Below, one piece after another: positions 42,774 to 52,219 of a stretch of 64,000 nt of DNA. Both the position numbers and the translations under genes were made by a program. The stretch spans positions 1 to 64,000 of the forward strand of contig CAMHUI010000002.1 in assembly GCA_946188345.1 (NCBI GenBank). The letters run 5' to 3'. The number at the start of each line of letters is the position of its first letter. Position 1 is the stretch's first letter. The notes under the pieces are model-generated. The model saw only the letters and a list, made by a program, of their open reading frames with translations, did not search any database and was not told where the DNA came from. This DNA is from an uncultured Prevotellaceae bacterium (GTDB taxonomy: Bacteria; Bacteroidota; Bacteroidia; Bacteroidales; Bacteroidaceae).

Positions 42774-44288
42774 TCAGCGATGTATCTGGTAGCAGAAGTC
42801 GTCGAAGCGGGCTGTGCCGCCCTCGCCATAGCAGAAGAGTCCTATGCGGAACCCTTTCCAGAAGCCTTTCGACATCATGAAGGGCTCGCCGACGGGTGTG
42901 TAGCGTCTGCCGTCGAGGCTGTAGGCGAAGCGGTGCTGGTTGGTGGTGACGTCGAGGGTGATGCGCAGGAACACCTTCGTAGGCCGCTTGCTGCTGACGA
43001 GTTCCGTCTGTCCGTTCTCCTCTATATAGATGCCGTCGGCATTAACGCCGATGCCGCGGAAGTCGCTGCCGATACAGAGCAGTCCGGCACGGGCGGTGTC
43101 GAGGTCGCGGCAGTCCATCAGTACGGTGGCCTCGCTCTCGAAGCCCATGGTCTTCTGGGTGAGCATGTTGCGGGCGTTCTTCAGGTCGGGCGAGGGCTGG
43201 GCGTGGATGGTCAGCCATCCCTTCCGCTCGGTGAGGCTCCAGTGGCTGTCATCGGGGTTGTGGCACCACTGCCACTGCAGTCCCAACTGTGTGCCGTCGA
43301 AGTCGTCGGAGGTCTGTGGCAGCATCGGCAGGGTATTGCCGCCCACGGCCGGCTTTGTCCATACGCTGACGGGTTCGCCGATGCCGTTGCCGTCGATGTC
43401 GACGCCCATCAGCGGCCAGTCGTCGCGCCACCGTGCGGGCTGCAGGTGGACGACGCGTCCGAGCACGGGGGTGTCCTGGAAGTGGAAGAACCACCAGTCG
43501 CCGTCAGGCGTGTCGACGAGGGCACCCTGATGGGGTCCGTTGACCGCTGTGGAGCCCTGTTCGAGCACCACACGCTTCTCGTAGGGTCCGTAGATGTTTT
43601 TCGACCGCAGGACGGTCTGCCAGCCTCCGCCGACGCCGCCCTCTGGGATGATCAGATAGTAGTAGCCGTTGCGTTTGAGCCATTTCGTGCCTTCTGCCAC
43701 GGGTCCGGTATATACCGTCACGCCGTCGTCGAGCAGCCGTCGGCCGTCGGCCGACATCCTGTGGACGATGATAGGTCCTGCTCCCCACTGGCTACGGCCG
43801 AGATAGGCCTGGCCGTCATCGTCCCAGAGTGGACAGGGGTCTTCCCATTTCTCCACGGCCTTCACGCAGTGGAGCGGTGTCCACGGCCCGCGCACGTCTT
43901 CTGCCGACGACATGAAGAGGCCCTCGTCGGGCGTACACACATAGACGTAGAAGCGTCCGTCGTGCCAGCGGATGCTCGGTGCCCATGGTCCTCCGGCATA
44001 GTGGCTGTTGGTGTTCCATCCCGGCAGGTCGAGGCGTCTGAAGATCTGGGCAGCGACCTGCCAGTTCACCATGTCGTCGGACTCCAGCACCTGCATGCCC
44101 AGGAAGTGGAAGTCGCTGGCCACCATGTAGTACTTGCTTCCCACGCGGATGACGTCGGGGTCGGAGTAGTCGGCATTGAGCACAGGGTTCTTATACGTGC
44201 CGTTGCCCTGGTCGCCCCAGTCGAGGGGCGCCTGTGCGCTGACACCCGTCGTGCACAGTGTCAGCAGGATGGAAAGTATTACTCTCAT
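42774..44288 (-). CDS. Glycoside hydrolase family 43 (beta-xylosidase / alpha-L-arabinofuranosidase type)
   Basis: A 504-residue exported enzyme with a signal peptide (ILLTLCTTGVSAQ). The five-bladed propeller begins at NPVLNADYSDPDVIRVGSKYYMVAS, with the base Asp43; WEDPCPLWDDDG (about 147-158) has the second acidic Asp, and YLIIPEGGVGGGW (about 211-222) the general acid Glu. A second beta-sandwich (about 335-504, DDFDGTQLGLQWQWCHNPDDSHWSLTERKGWLTIHA) is the GH43 C2 domain, typical of the subfamily active on xylan and arabinoxylan. It has no visible own promoter: 51 bp upstream begins the stub of a truncated KilA-N gene, whose promoter may drive it. Confidence 0.93.
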   Translation of the reverse strand: MRVILSILLTLCTTGVSAQAPLDWGDQGNGTYKNPVLNADYSDPDVIRVGSKYYMVASDFHFLGMQVLESDDMVNWQVAAQIFRRLDLPGWNTNSHYAGGPWAPSIRWHDGRFYVYVCTPDEGLFMSSAEDVRGPWTPLHCVKAVEKWEDPCPLWDDDGQAYLGRSQWGAGPIIVHRMSADGRRLLDDGVTVYTGPVAEGTKWLKRNGYYYLIIPEGGVGGGWQTVLRSKNIYGPYEKRVVLEQGSTAVNGPHQGALVDTPDGDWWFFHFQDTPVLGRVVHLQPARWRDDWPLMGVDIDGNGIGEPVSVWTKPAVGGNTLPMLPQTSDDFDGTQLGLQWQWCHNPDDSHWSLTERKGWLTIHAQPSPDLKNARNMLTQKTMGFESEATVLMDCRDLDTARAGLLCIGSDFRGIGVNADGIYIEENGQTELVSSKRPTKVFLRITLDVTTNQHRFAYSLDGRRYTPVGEPFMMSKGFWKGFRIGLFCYGEGGTARFDDFCYQIHR

Positions 44289-44339
44289 CTCTTACAAAAG
44301 GAACTGATTGTTAATGACTATTATGCAATTGTGAATCTC

Positions 44340-44606
44340 CTATTTGAGAAAGGTCATGACGAAACTTGGTAAACCCGCCTGCATTCTAAAGTGGTCAAAT
44401 TCGACCACTTTAAAATTGGGATTATGAATCATCTCCCAAGTACCAAGAAACTCAATGGTGTATCTTGTGCGAATCCAATTCTTGATGATGTCGGCAGCAC
44501 GGCTTTCGCTTTGTTTGCCATTAGCCATATCTGTAAGTGATATATAATCCTTATCGTTATAAGACAAGACTGTTATTTCCGTGTTCTGAACCGTTATCTT
44601 TGCCAT
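44340..44606 (-). pseudogene. Truncated KilA-N domain gene
   Basis: An 88-residue open frame starting MAKITVQNTEITVLSYNDKDYISLTDMAN, the N-terminal half of KilA-N domain proteins (phage-derived DNA-binding). RAADIIKNWIRTRYTIEFLGTWEMIHNPNFKVVEFDHFRMQAG follows, then the frame ends at SFVMTFLK. Full proteins continue for about 180 more residues after a SFVLS(V/P)KQW start; that part is missing here. I take it as a remnant. A complete Bacteroidetes promoter box lies upstream at 44635. Confidence 0.8.
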
Positions 44607-44634
44607 AGGGTAATGCTAATATGATTATGTGTGC

Positions 44635-44642
44635 AAAGGTAG
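44635..44642 (-). promoter_or_regulatory. -7 box TACCTTTG for the KilA-N remnant (and perhaps GH43)
   Basis: CAAAGGTA on the plus strand, 28 bp before the start codon. Since no other box lies before the GH43 gene, this may be its promoter too. Confidence 0.6.
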
Positions 44643-45030
44643 CATAAAATCATGAGACAAAAGAACAATAGGCGAAAAATCCCTCAAAAGATTTGTTATC
44701 TCGCGTATTCTATGTACCTATGCCCCCGACAAAGAGCCATTGAAACAGGCTGGTGGCTTAGCGTCTGGAGTTCTTTGATACGCAAATCACGGCAGAATGA
44801 GGAAATGAGAACCGTTGCCAGTTCGTAACCCCGATTTTTCTCAATTCTCCGAACTGCCTTTATTTACAAAAAGGTTTGCGATTATATCCAAAATTACGAA
44901 ATATCTTTCTACTCCCCAAATGTTTTCCTTGTATTATTTTTGGCTGTCTTTCTGCCACCGTCTTTTGTTTTCACGCCGGATTAAAGGCTTGCTGCCCAAA
45001 CCAAAGGCCGTTTTATGCCGAACACCAATA
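44643..45030. other. Gene-free stretch between the KilA-N remnant and gpmI
   Basis: No supported gene. The plus-strand frame at 44815-45084 runs into the gpmI terminator and shows no family. It is AT rich near 44840-44940. Confidence 0.4.
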
Positions 45031-45074
45031 AAAAAAATGAAAAGCCTGCGTGTGGCATGGCTTTTCATTTTTTT
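45031..45074 (-). terminator. Terminator of gpmI
   Basis: AAAAAAATGAAAAGCC (45031-45046) pairs with GGCTTTTCATTTTTTT (45059-45074), 12-base loop; it terminates gpmI from the right and would work in both directions. Confidence 0.88.
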
Positions 45075-45097
45075 ATATGGATGATTTCCGACGTTCT

Positions 45098-46618
45098 TTA
45101 GTCGCTGATGAGGCACTCGCCGGTCATGTCGGCGGGCTGCTCCAGTCCCATAATGTGGAGGATGGAGGGTGCGACGTCGGCCAGGCGGCCGTCCTTCACG
45201 GTGGCGGAGTTGTTGTTCGTCACGTAGATGAAGGGTACGGGGTTGAGGGAGTGTGCGGTGTTGGGTGTGCCGTCGGCGTTGATGGCATTGTCGGCATTGC
45301 CGTGGTCGGCGATGATGATGGCCTCGTAGTCGTTGGCCTTGGCAGCCTCGATGACCTCGCGCACGCAGTTGTCGACGGCCCAGACAGCCTTGGCGATGGC
45401 GTTATAGACGCCGGTGTGGCCTACCATGTCGCCGTTGGCGAAGTTGACGACGATGAAGTCGTACTCCTGGGTGTTGATGGCGCCGACGAGTTTGTCTTTC
45501 ACCTCGTAGGCCGACATCTCGGGCTTGAGGTCGTAGGTGGCCACCTTAGGTGAGGGGACGAGGATGCGGTCCTCGCCTTCGAAGGGTGCCTCGCGTCCAC
45601 CGTTGAAGAAGAACGTCACGTGGGCGTACTTCTCGGTCTCGGCCGTGTGGAGCTGTTTCTTCCCGAGTTTCGAGAGGTATTCGCCGAGGGTGTCTTCGAC
45701 GTTCTCTTTGGGGAAGAGGATGCCGACGCCGCGGAAGTTGGCATCGTAGGGTGTCATGCAGTAGTATTTCAGTCCGGGGATGGTCTTCATGCCTTCCTCG
45801 GGCATGTCCTGCTGGGTGAGCACGGTGGTGAGCTCCTTGGCGCGGTCGTTGCGGAAGTTGATGAAGATGACGGCGTCGCCCTCTTCGATGACGCCGTTGA
45901 CCTGGGTGTTGTGGATAGGCTTGATGAACTCGTCGGTGACGCCTTCGTCATACGACTCCTGCATGGCCTTGAGCATGTCGGCCGACTGCTTGCCCTGTCC
46001 GGCGACGATGAGGTCGTAGGCTTCCTTGACGCGTGCCCAGCGCTTGTCGCGGTCCATGGCATAGAAGCGTCCAACGATGCTGGCGATATGTGCGTCGTTC
46101 TGACGGCATACGTCCTGCAGCTGGCTGATGAATCCGATACCCGACTTCGGGTCGGTGTCGCGGCCGTCCATGAAGCAGTGGACGAAGAGCTGGTCTTTCA
46201 GTCCGTATTCCTTTCCTATCTCAACGAGTTTGAACAGGTGGTCGAGGCTTGAGTGGACGCCGCCGTCAGAGGTGAGTCCCATCAGGTGGAGTTTCTTGCC
46301 GTGCTCCTTGGCGTAGGTATAGGCCTCGACGATGCAGGGGTTCTTCATGATGGAGCCGTCCTTGCAGGCGCGGTTGATTTTCACCAGGTCCTGATAGACC
46401 ACGCGTCCGGCACCGATATTCAGGTGACCCACCTCAGAGTTTCCCATCTGTCCGTCGGGCAGTCCGACATCCTCGCCGGAGGCCTGCAGCTGTGAGTGAG
46501 CCGATGTTGCGTTAAGAAGGTCGAGGTAAGGCGTCGGCGTGTTGTAGATGACGTCGCCCTTGCCGTGTTGTCCGATTCCCCATCCGTCGAGGATCATCAG
46601 AAGTGCTTTTTTTGCCAT
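45098..46618 (-). CDS. gpmI: 2,3-bisphosphoglycerate-independent phosphoglycerate mutase
   Basis: A 506-residue enzyme interconverting 3- and 2-phosphoglycerate in glycolysis; it requires Mn2+. It belongs to the alkaline-phosphatase superfamily: the start [14 protein letters not shown] has the metal Asp, [15 protein letters not shown] holds the catalytic Ser (about 61), and [16 protein letters not shown] and [10 protein letters not shown] are the second metal site. Length and order are normal for iPGM. ATG 46618 fits the family start; the longer frame runs through the promoter at 46660. The gene is monocistronic with a hairpin terminator. Confidence 0.97.
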   Translation of the reverse strand: MAKKALLMILDGWGIGQHGKGDVIYNTPTPYLDLLNATSAHSQLQASGEDVGLPDGQMGNSEVGHLNIGAGRVVYQDLVKINRACKDGSIMKNPCIVEAYTYAKEHGKKLHLMGLTSDGGVHSSLDHLFKLVEIGKEYGLKDQLFVHCFMDGRDTDPKSGIGFISQLQDVCRQNDAHIASIVGRFYAMDRDKRWARVKEAYDLIVAGQGKQSADMLKAMQESYDEGVTDEFIKPIHNTQVNGVIEEGDAVIFINFRNDRAKELTTVLTQQDMPEEGMKTIPGLKYYCMTPYDANFRGVGILFPKENVEDTLGEYLSKLGKKQLHTAETEKYAHVTFFFNGGREAPFEGEDRILVPSPKVATYDLKPEMSAYEVKDKLVGAINTQEYDFIVVNFANGDMVGHTGVYNAIAKAVWAVDNCVREVIEAAKANDYEAIIIADHGNADNAINADGTPNTAHSLNPVPFIYVTNNNSATVKDGRLADVAPSILHIMGLEQPADMTGECLISD

Positions 46619-46659
46619 AACAAAATGTGTTTTATTTAAATAATATTCATTTCCGCCTG

Positions 46660-46667
46660 CAAAATTA
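46660..46667 (-). promoter_or_regulatory. gpmI -7 box TAATTTTG
   Basis: CAAAATTA on the plus strand, 41 bp from the gpmI start codon. Confidence 0.65.
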
Positions 46668-46955
46668 CTGCTTTTTCTCCGATTATGCGAAAATAAAATA
46701 GTAATTTTGAAGGCGGAAGGAATAAAAACATTACATTCGTCAATCCGTAAGAGCAAGAAGAACAATTACAAGACGGTGCTTGCAGCCGTAAGGGCGACAG
46801 AGGGGCTGGATTTCATCCGGCCTTTTCTCGCCATGGCAAAGCTCAAACAAGTTCGGCTTTGCTCTTTCAGCTTAACGAAAACGTTATAATCTGTGCAGAA
46901 CACATTCGGCGTGAAGAAATTAGAAATAAAAGGCGTGGAATTGGATTTTATTTTA
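46668..46955. other. Divergent region between gpmI and the kelch-HTH gene
   Basis: No supported gene. It holds the promoters of both genes at its ends. Confidence 0.45.
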
Positions 46956-46963
46956 TATCTTTG
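46956..46963 (+). promoter_or_regulatory. -7 box TATCTTTG of the kelch-HTH gene
   Basis: TATCTTTG 26 bp before ATG 46990. Confidence 0.65.
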
Positions 46964-46989
46964 CCGCGAAAAAACTAAGTAGACTGATT

Positions 46990-48618
46990 ATGAGACGTTT
47001 TCTATTTGCATTTGCAGCCCTTTTGTTCCTTCAATTTGCCAAGGCTGACACCTTGTCAACCTGTCCGTTTGTAAAGATGACTGCCGAGCGCCTTCCTGAC
47101 CTGCATACGCCCCGTTCTGGCCATCAGACGATGCTTGTAGGCAACGAGGTCACCGTGTTCGGAGGCCATACCCGAGGCTATGTACTCACTCCCACGGCTG
47201 AGTATTTCAGCGAAGGGCGGTGGCACCAGCTGGAGATGGTGTATGCTCACGACAACGGGCTGGCGGTCCTGCTGACCTCCGATAGTGTCCTTCTGGCAGG
47301 CGGCCACGAGAAGAATCTGGGCATCGGGCAGAGTTTTGAGGTGGAGATGTACTGTCCGCAAACTCATACCTTCGAGGGCTTTGGCTGTCTCGATCAGAAA
47401 CGGGCCATGGCGGAAGGAGTGCAGATGGCCGACGGGCAGGTGGCTGTGTCGGGAAACTGGTATGGAGACGATGGTATAGAGATGTTCGACCCTGGATGCC
47501 GAAAGTTTAGACACGTCAAGGACGCATCGGTAAGCCGCAGCTATGTCCACCTGCTGCGTATAGGTGATGATGAGGCTCTTGTGTTCAGCAATATGGACAG
47601 GAAGGGGGAACCCTTTGATAGTGTGACGGTTGACCGGCTGAAGGGCGAGCCGTTCAGCGTGCCTCTGCTGCGAGAGTGGCGGAGTGCTTGTTTCCCGAAC
47701 AGCAGTGTCGAAGGCTTCATCGGCGATATGTCGAAGGGCGACTATGCCTACCTGATGGCAGACAAGAACGACGCAGGCCAGCTGGCCATCATCGAGATTC
47801 GTGATACTCTTTTCGCACTGCTGCCGACTAACGCACCTATACCTGTGGCTGGCATCTCCGGAGATACCATAACTTATATTCCTTGCCTTATTGCCGACCG
47901 TGAGGCTGGGCGAGGCTACGTGGTGGGGACTGCTCCGTCCTGCCGCTATTATGTTCTTGCCATTGACTATCAGCAGCGCCCGGCTCCCATCACGCTGTTT
48001 TATACAGACCCCCAGGCGGAGCAATGCGTGGTCAGTGGCACACAGCCCGTGCTGACACCGGAGGGCAACCTGCTCATCTGTGGAGGCATTCAAGAGAGCA
48101 ACTTCCAGCCCCTCAGGTCGGCATGGCTGTTGCGGGTAGGTGCCGCAGCTCCTGAGCCCTCTTTGTCTCAGGGAATGCTGCTCGCTATCGTCATTGCCAC
48201 GCTGGCCAGCCTTGCCTTGGCGCTTTATGTCTACCGAACAAGGCGTGGGCAGAAGGTCGCAGCAACGGGCACTGGTGCTAATACAGAAGTTCTCATGCAA
48301 CGCATCAACGAGGTAATGCAGTCGCAGCGGTTGTTCCTCAACAGCGAACTGCGTCTGGAGGATGTTGCCAAGGCTATCGGCACCAACCGCACGGCTCTCT
48401 CTAACTGTATCAACAGCCACTATGGCGGGCAGTTCAAGCAGTTTGTCAACAAGTACCGCGTAGCCTATGCCCAGCAACTCATGCTCGAGAAGCCAGATAG
48501 GAAGATGCTGGATGTCTGGACGCAGTCGGGTTTTGCCAGCGAGTCTGGTTTTTTCCGTACCTTCAAGGCCGTTACCGGGCTCTCACCCCTTGAGTGGAAA
48601 AAGCTGCACACAGGCTGA
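46990..48618 (+). CDS. Kelch-propeller / TM / AraC-type membrane regulator
   Basis: A 542-residue protein: signal peptide (1-19), then about 370 residues of kelch-like blades (HTPRSGHQTMLVGNEVTVFGGHTRG; SDSVLLAGGHEKN; EGNLLICGGIQ), a transmembrane helix at about 397-417 (GMLLAIVIATLASLALALYVY), and a C-terminal AraC HTH (about 440-540) with LRLEDVAKAIGTNRTALSNCIN and SGFASESGFFRTFKAVTGLSPLEW. The topology is a periplasmic sensing propeller and a cytoplasmic DNA-binding tail in one chain. It stands directly upstream of two exported-protein genes, with a repeat operator candidate between them. Confidence 0.85.
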   Translation: MRRFLFAFAALLFLQFAKADTLSTCPFVKMTAERLPDLHTPRSGHQTMLVGNEVTVFGGHTRGYVLTPTAEYFSEGRWHQLEMVYAHDNGLAVLLTSDSVLLAGGHEKNLGIGQSFEVEMYCPQTHTFEGFGCLDQKRAMAEGVQMADGQVAVSGNWYGDDGIEMFDPGCRKFRHVKDASVSRSYVHLLRIGDDEALVFSNMDRKGEPFDSVTVDRLKGEPFSVPLLREWRSACFPNSSVEGFIGDMSKGDYAYLMADKNDAGQLAIIEIRDTLFALLPTNAPIPVAGISGDTITYIPCLIADREAGRGYVVGTAPSCRYYVLAIDYQQRPAPITLFYTDPQAEQCVVSGTQPVLTPEGNLLICGGIQESNFQPLRSAWLLRVGAAAPEPSLSQGMLLAIVIATLASLALALYVYRTRRGQKVAATGTGANTEVLMQRINEVMQSQRLFLNSELRLEDVAKAIGTNRTALSNCINSHYGGQFKQFVNKYRVAYAQQLMLEKPDRKMLDVWTQSGFASESGFFRTFKAVTGLSPLEWKKLHTG

Positions 48619-48649
48619 CTCCTTCAATCACTTTCTTTTGTTCTTTTTG

Positions 48650-48707
48650 CAAATCGACTTGCGGAATACGTTCTGCAAGTCGATTTGTATATTTCGCAAG
48701 TCCTTTC
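48650..48707. promoter_or_regulatory. Inverted plus direct repeat operator candidate
   Basis: CAAATCGACTTGC (48650-48662) is perfectly mirrored by GCAAGTCGATTTG (48675-48687). A further GCAAGTC direct copy begins at 48696, 21 bp from the one at 48675. This ends 14 bp before the -7 box at 48722, where a -33 element is missing. The same half-site type and 21-bp period occur upstream of 20107. A role as terminator of the preceding gene is an alternative but there is no T-run. Confidence 0.6.
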
Positions 48708-48721
48708 TTTCTGTTTTTCCC

Positions 48722-48729
48722 TATCTTTG
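48722..48729 (+). promoter_or_regulatory. -7 box TATCTTTG of the exported-protein pair
   Basis: TATCTTTG 31 bp before ATG 48761. The longer open frame that begins at 48467 covers this and the operator, so it is rejected as a start. Confidence 0.75.
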
Positions 48730-48760
48730 CCGACACAATTACAAATCAGAAATTGAAGAC

Positions 48761-49243
48761 ATGAAAAAGCAACTATTTACAGCATTTGTCCTGCTTTTCT
48801 TTTCGGCGGCAGGGGTGTGGGCTCAGGATGCAGCCCAGCGACTGGTGGTGTGGCAGGTGAACGGCGAGAAGACGTTGTTCGACTTGACCGACCAGCCGGA
48901 GACGACCTTCGAGGAAGGCAAACTGGTGATAAAGACAAGTAGCAGCACGGTATACTACCAGCAGGCAAACGTGCTCCGATACACCTATGATGGCCCCATG
49001 ACAGCCATCGAGTCAGTGACGCTGCAGCCTGGGGAGATACGCTACACGCAGGGCAGCGATGAGTTGTGCTTCGATGGACTGGCCGACGGCACGCAGCTGA
49101 CGGTCTATGCCCTTGACGGCAAGCAAATCTTCTCGCAGAAGGCTGTCGGCGGACAGTGCTCGGTAGTCTCGCTGGCAGCACTGCCTGCAGGCTCGTATAT
49201 AGTGAAAGTAAACCAAGCAACCTTTAAATTCTCGAAGCGATGA
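48761..49243 (+). CDS. Small exported protein with sorting-type C-terminus
   Basis: A 160-residue exported protein with a signal peptide (LLFFSAAGVWAQ). The body (RLVVWQVNGEKTLFDLTDQPETTF, then LVIKTSSSTVYYQQANVLRYTYDG) and the tail (LTVYALDGKQIFSQ, then LAALPAGSYIVKVNQATFKF) are typical of Bacteroidetes exported proteins with a sorting-type C-terminal domain. No catalytic motif. Its stop overlaps the next start (ATGA), so the two are coupled. It is probably controlled by the kelch-HTH regulator just upstream. Confidence 0.75.
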   Translation: MKKQLFTAFVLLFFSAAGVWAQDAAQRLVVWQVNGEKTLFDLTDQPETTFEEGKLVIKTSSSTVYYQQANVLRYTYDGPMTAIESVTLQPGEIRYTQGSDELCFDGLADGTQLTVYALDGKQIFSQKAVGGQCSVVSLAALPAGSYIVKVNQATFKFSKR

Positions 49244-52125
49244 ACAACCAACACTCTTTATATAAATATGTGCTTGCCCTCATCCTCGTCCTGACGGGGA
49301 TGCAGGGCGTCTGCGCTCAGGATGCCTTCTACATCTACCGTAACGATGGCAACTTCGACGGGTTCTTTTTCGACCAGGTAAAACGCATGGGCTATTCAAA
49401 GACAGACCTGCTGGGCAACGACCACGATATCTATGTGGTGCAGGAGGTAGAGACTGCTGACTCGCTCTATCGCATCCCTCTGGCTGCCATTGACTCGATA
49501 GGCTTTCAGCAGCCGGAGATTATCCTCAGTCCGAAGCTGAAGAACATGGCCGAACTTAACGCTGATGGAAAGTGCATGAGCGACTACGTGATAAAGGTGG
49601 AGGCCCTCTCCGATAATTACAACTACTTCACGCTGGAATTCGACCTGAATACTCCCGAAGAGCTGCTTCCCCAAAGCAAAGATGTGATAGTCGACTTCTA
49701 CAACCCTCTTTACAAGCGTGAAGGTGTGAAGGACGAGGACTACTCGGGCTTCTCGGGCAAGGTCCAGTGGAGCGGTAAGGAGAAAAGCAAGGATGGCTAC
49801 CACTACATGGTGTATACGGAGCCGTTGGAGTCGCTCAGCGATGTGTTCGTGCAGTTTATCAGTACCGAGGAGGTGGCGGAAGACGAAAACGGCCATCAGA
49901 CTCGCCGCTTGGCAGGATGGAATCCCGGCAACGTGAGAAAGGGACTCCTTGATGGGCAGGGCAGCGTCAACGGTACCATCCTCGACATCGACCTGCCCCT
50001 GAAACGCGACTTCTCTGTGGGCAAGGGAACGGTGACGGTAGAATTGGGCGTCAAGCTCAAGTCACGTCTGGCAGCCACCTATAAGATAACCAAGAACGAC
50101 TTCTTCATCAAGACGCTGAGCATCCACGAAGCCGAATTGAAGTCAGCCCTGGCGGGAAAGTACGATGGCGACTTTGAAGCTCAAATAGTAGGATTGCCCG
50201 AGCGGTCGAGCAGCATCAAGTTTCCTGCCAACCTGCCCATATTCCAAACCCGTCCCGCACCCAATGCATTCCTGCGCCTGAAGGGTGAGATGGGGGCCAG
50301 AATCGACCTGCCCGCCGTGAGATACTGGACCAAGCAGAGCTTCCTCGTCGACAAAGACATGAGACCGATGATGAGCTTCTCGTACGACACGAACGGCCCG
50401 GTAGGCAAATTGGAAGAAAGCATCTTCGAAGGCACCGACCTGTCGCTCTACGTGAACGGCTCGGCGCAGATCGGCGTGAAGCTGAGCGCTAACATCGAGT
50501 CGAACGACTGGCTGAAGGATATCTTCTCCACGGGTCTCTACTGCGACCTCTATCTGGGGCCGCAGGTGGAAGGCAAGGTGGAACTGAAGGAGAGCGTGAA
50601 AGACCTCATCGACGGCACTACCAATCTGTACCAGCTGATGAAGGGCAGCAATGTCAACGTGGCAGGACTGGCCGCCAACATGGAGGTCAAGGGAAAGCTG
50701 AAGATGTTTAATGACGACGAAGCGAAGACTTTCCTGGAGTATAACAAGAAGTTCTGGGATGCCACTTGGTATCTCTTCCCCGACCTCTCGAAGAGCGAAG
50801 CCCACTTCGACACAGAGACGGGCGACATCGTCGCCACGGTACGTGCCACACGCCCTGTCTTCGTACCCACCAAGCTGGGCTTCGGCGTGTTCGACCAAGA
50901 AAAGCAATGTGTGGCCAAGGACTTCAATTCTATCAACTACTTCATTTCGGAGAAACTGGCCAACGAGGGAACGTTCAAGTTCCCGAACCTCAACTGCGGT
51001 CCTTACAACGTACGGCCAGTGCTGCAGGTCCTCGGGATGGAGGTGCCTGCCGATCCCACATTCAATATCGTGGTCAAACCGGTATTGGTCCAGGGCAACG
51101 ATTCCACCAAGGAGTCCTTCCATCTGGGCCCCGGTGAAGATAAGATAGAGATACCCTTCAAGACCAATGCCAAGCAGGTGGAAGTCTTCATGCTCGATGC
51201 CAGCGGCAAGCGCATGACACCGGCCGAGGGCTTCTATGAGATAAGCGAACCGGGCACGGGTGTTCACGAGCGCATTCTGACACTGAATACCGACAAGAAC
51301 GACCTGCCGCTGCCACAGGAATGGAACGTCCTGCTCTGTGCCAGCACTACGGGAAGGTATGAGACATATGAGGCTGTCGACACCATTGGCATCGTACAAA
51401 GCGGTGGCAATGTGGTTTTCACGGGGATGGTAGTCAATGCTTATGGAGTTGGAAAGCAAACCTCTCACCGTTATGGCTATACAAGTTGGGATGGTCCCTT
51501 CGACTCGACTCTTGAAGAAGACTTTGTCCATGAACAGCTGGTCGTCAGCCAAAACCTGGAAGCCACGCGGGTGGGCGACCTGATTTATTGCAGGGCTCAC
51601 ATTGTCTATCGCGAAACCGATACCCGGGACGAGAGTGGAACAGACAAGCCGGAAGATGGCATCTACGAACATGGTCTGCGCACGCATAAGGTCACGGACA
51701 CAGGCGATGTCAGTTTCACTCTCGACCTGTCGTCACCAGGGAAGATGTGTATATACGATGGCAGATATGTACGCAACTGGGACGAATACCATCTGACCGA
51801 CATCAAGATTAAATGGTGGAATACACGAAACAATGAAGTCACGCATGAAAGGTCGGAGTATTCCAAGCAGACCTCCCGCTACAACGCAGAGTTCACCTGG
51901 GATGGCCCCATTCCGTTCAGGGAGGAAAAAAGTGGCCGTTTGCTCTGCTTCGAACTCAAGGGGCGCGACATCTTCTCACGTCACGTTGAACGGCAGCAGG
52001 ATACCTACACTAGCACCTATGATCTAAAGGAGGGCACAGGAACGTCGGAAGAACACTTCGACATAACCTATCAGAGCGGAGCGCCCGACGACGACAACAG
52101 TATCTCTATCCAGCTAAGTTATTAG
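49240..52125 (+). CDS. Large exported beta-rich protein, function unknown
   Basis: A 961-residue exported protein (signal peptide VLALILVLTGMQGVCAQ). Residues about 27-90 carry a recurring Bacteroidetes motif (FYIYRNDGNFDGFFFDQVKRMGYSK, then DIYVVQEVETADSLYRIPLAAIDSIGF). The rest is mainly beta strands with no catalytic signature that I recognise; a Thr/Asp/Gly-rich tail ends the protein. The gene starts inside the stop of the small exported-protein gene and ends with a good terminator. Together they look like a cell-surface pair switched by the kelch-HTH regulator. Confidence 0.72.
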   Translation: MNNQHSLYKYVLALILVLTGMQGVCAQDAFYIYRNDGNFDGFFFDQVKRMGYSKTDLLGNDHDIYVVQEVETADSLYRIPLAAIDSIGFQQPEIILSPKLKNMAELNADGKCMSDYVIKVEALSDNYNYFTLEFDLNTPEELLPQSKDVIVDFYNPLYKREGVKDEDYSGFSGKVQWSGKEKSKDGYHYMVYTEPLESLSDVFVQFISTEEVAEDENGHQTRRLAGWNPGNVRKGLLDGQGSVNGTILDIDLPLKRDFSVGKGTVTVELGVKLKSRLAATYKITKNDFFIKTLSIHEAELKSALAGKYDGDFEAQIVGLPERSSSIKFPANLPIFQTRPAPNAFLRLKGEMGARIDLPAVRYWTKQSFLVDKDMRPMMSFSYDTNGPVGKLEESIFEGTDLSLYVNGSAQIGVKLSANIESNDWLKDIFSTGLYCDLYLGPQVEGKVELKESVKDLIDGTTNLYQLMKGSNVNVAGLAANMEVKGKLKMFNDDEAKTFLEYNKKFWDATWYLFPDLSKSEAHFDTETGDIVATVRATRPVFVPTKLGFGVFDQEKQCVAKDFNSINYFISEKLANEGTFKFPNLNCGPYNVRPVLQVLGMEVPADPTFNIVVKPVLVQGNDSTKESFHLGPGEDKIEIPFKTNAKQVEVFMLDASGKRMTPAEGFYEISEPGTGVHERILTLNTDKNDLPLPQEWNVLLCASTTGRYETYEAVDTIGIVQSGGNVVFTGMVVNAYGVGKQTSHRYGYTSWDGPFDSTLEEDFVHEQLVVSQNLEATRVGDLIYCRAHIVYRETDTRDESGTDKPEDGIYEHGLRTHKVTDTGDVSFTLDLSSPGKMCIYDGRYVRNWDEYHLTDIKIKWWNTRNNEVTHERSEYSKQTSRYNAEFTWDGPIPFREEKSGRLLCFELKGRDIFSRHVERQQDTYTSTYDLKEGTGTSEEHFDITYQSGAPDDDNSISIQLSY

Positions 52126-52165
52126 CAGTAGCCTGAACAGCCTGCCTTGACGGACGGCTAATACG

Positions 52166-52202
52166 CACATAGCCCGAGGCACACCCCGGGCTATGTGTTT
52201 AC
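52166..52202 (+). terminator. Terminator after the large exported-protein gene
   Basis: CACATAGCCCG (52166-52176) pairs with CGGGCTATGTG (52187-52197), 10-base loop, then TTTAC. It lies between convergent genes. Confidence 0.85.
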
Positions 52203-52219
52203 ATGTCTTTTCTGATTCC

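Noticed and set aside
42780..44372. 530-residue plus-strand frame opposite GH43
   Set aside because: Antisense shadow of the GH43 gene; the long frame results from the GC-rich codon pattern.
48467..48760. N-terminal extension of the 48761 gene
   Set aside because: It overlaps the end of the kelch-HTH gene, the operator and the promoter; the protein begins with a proper signal peptide at 48761.
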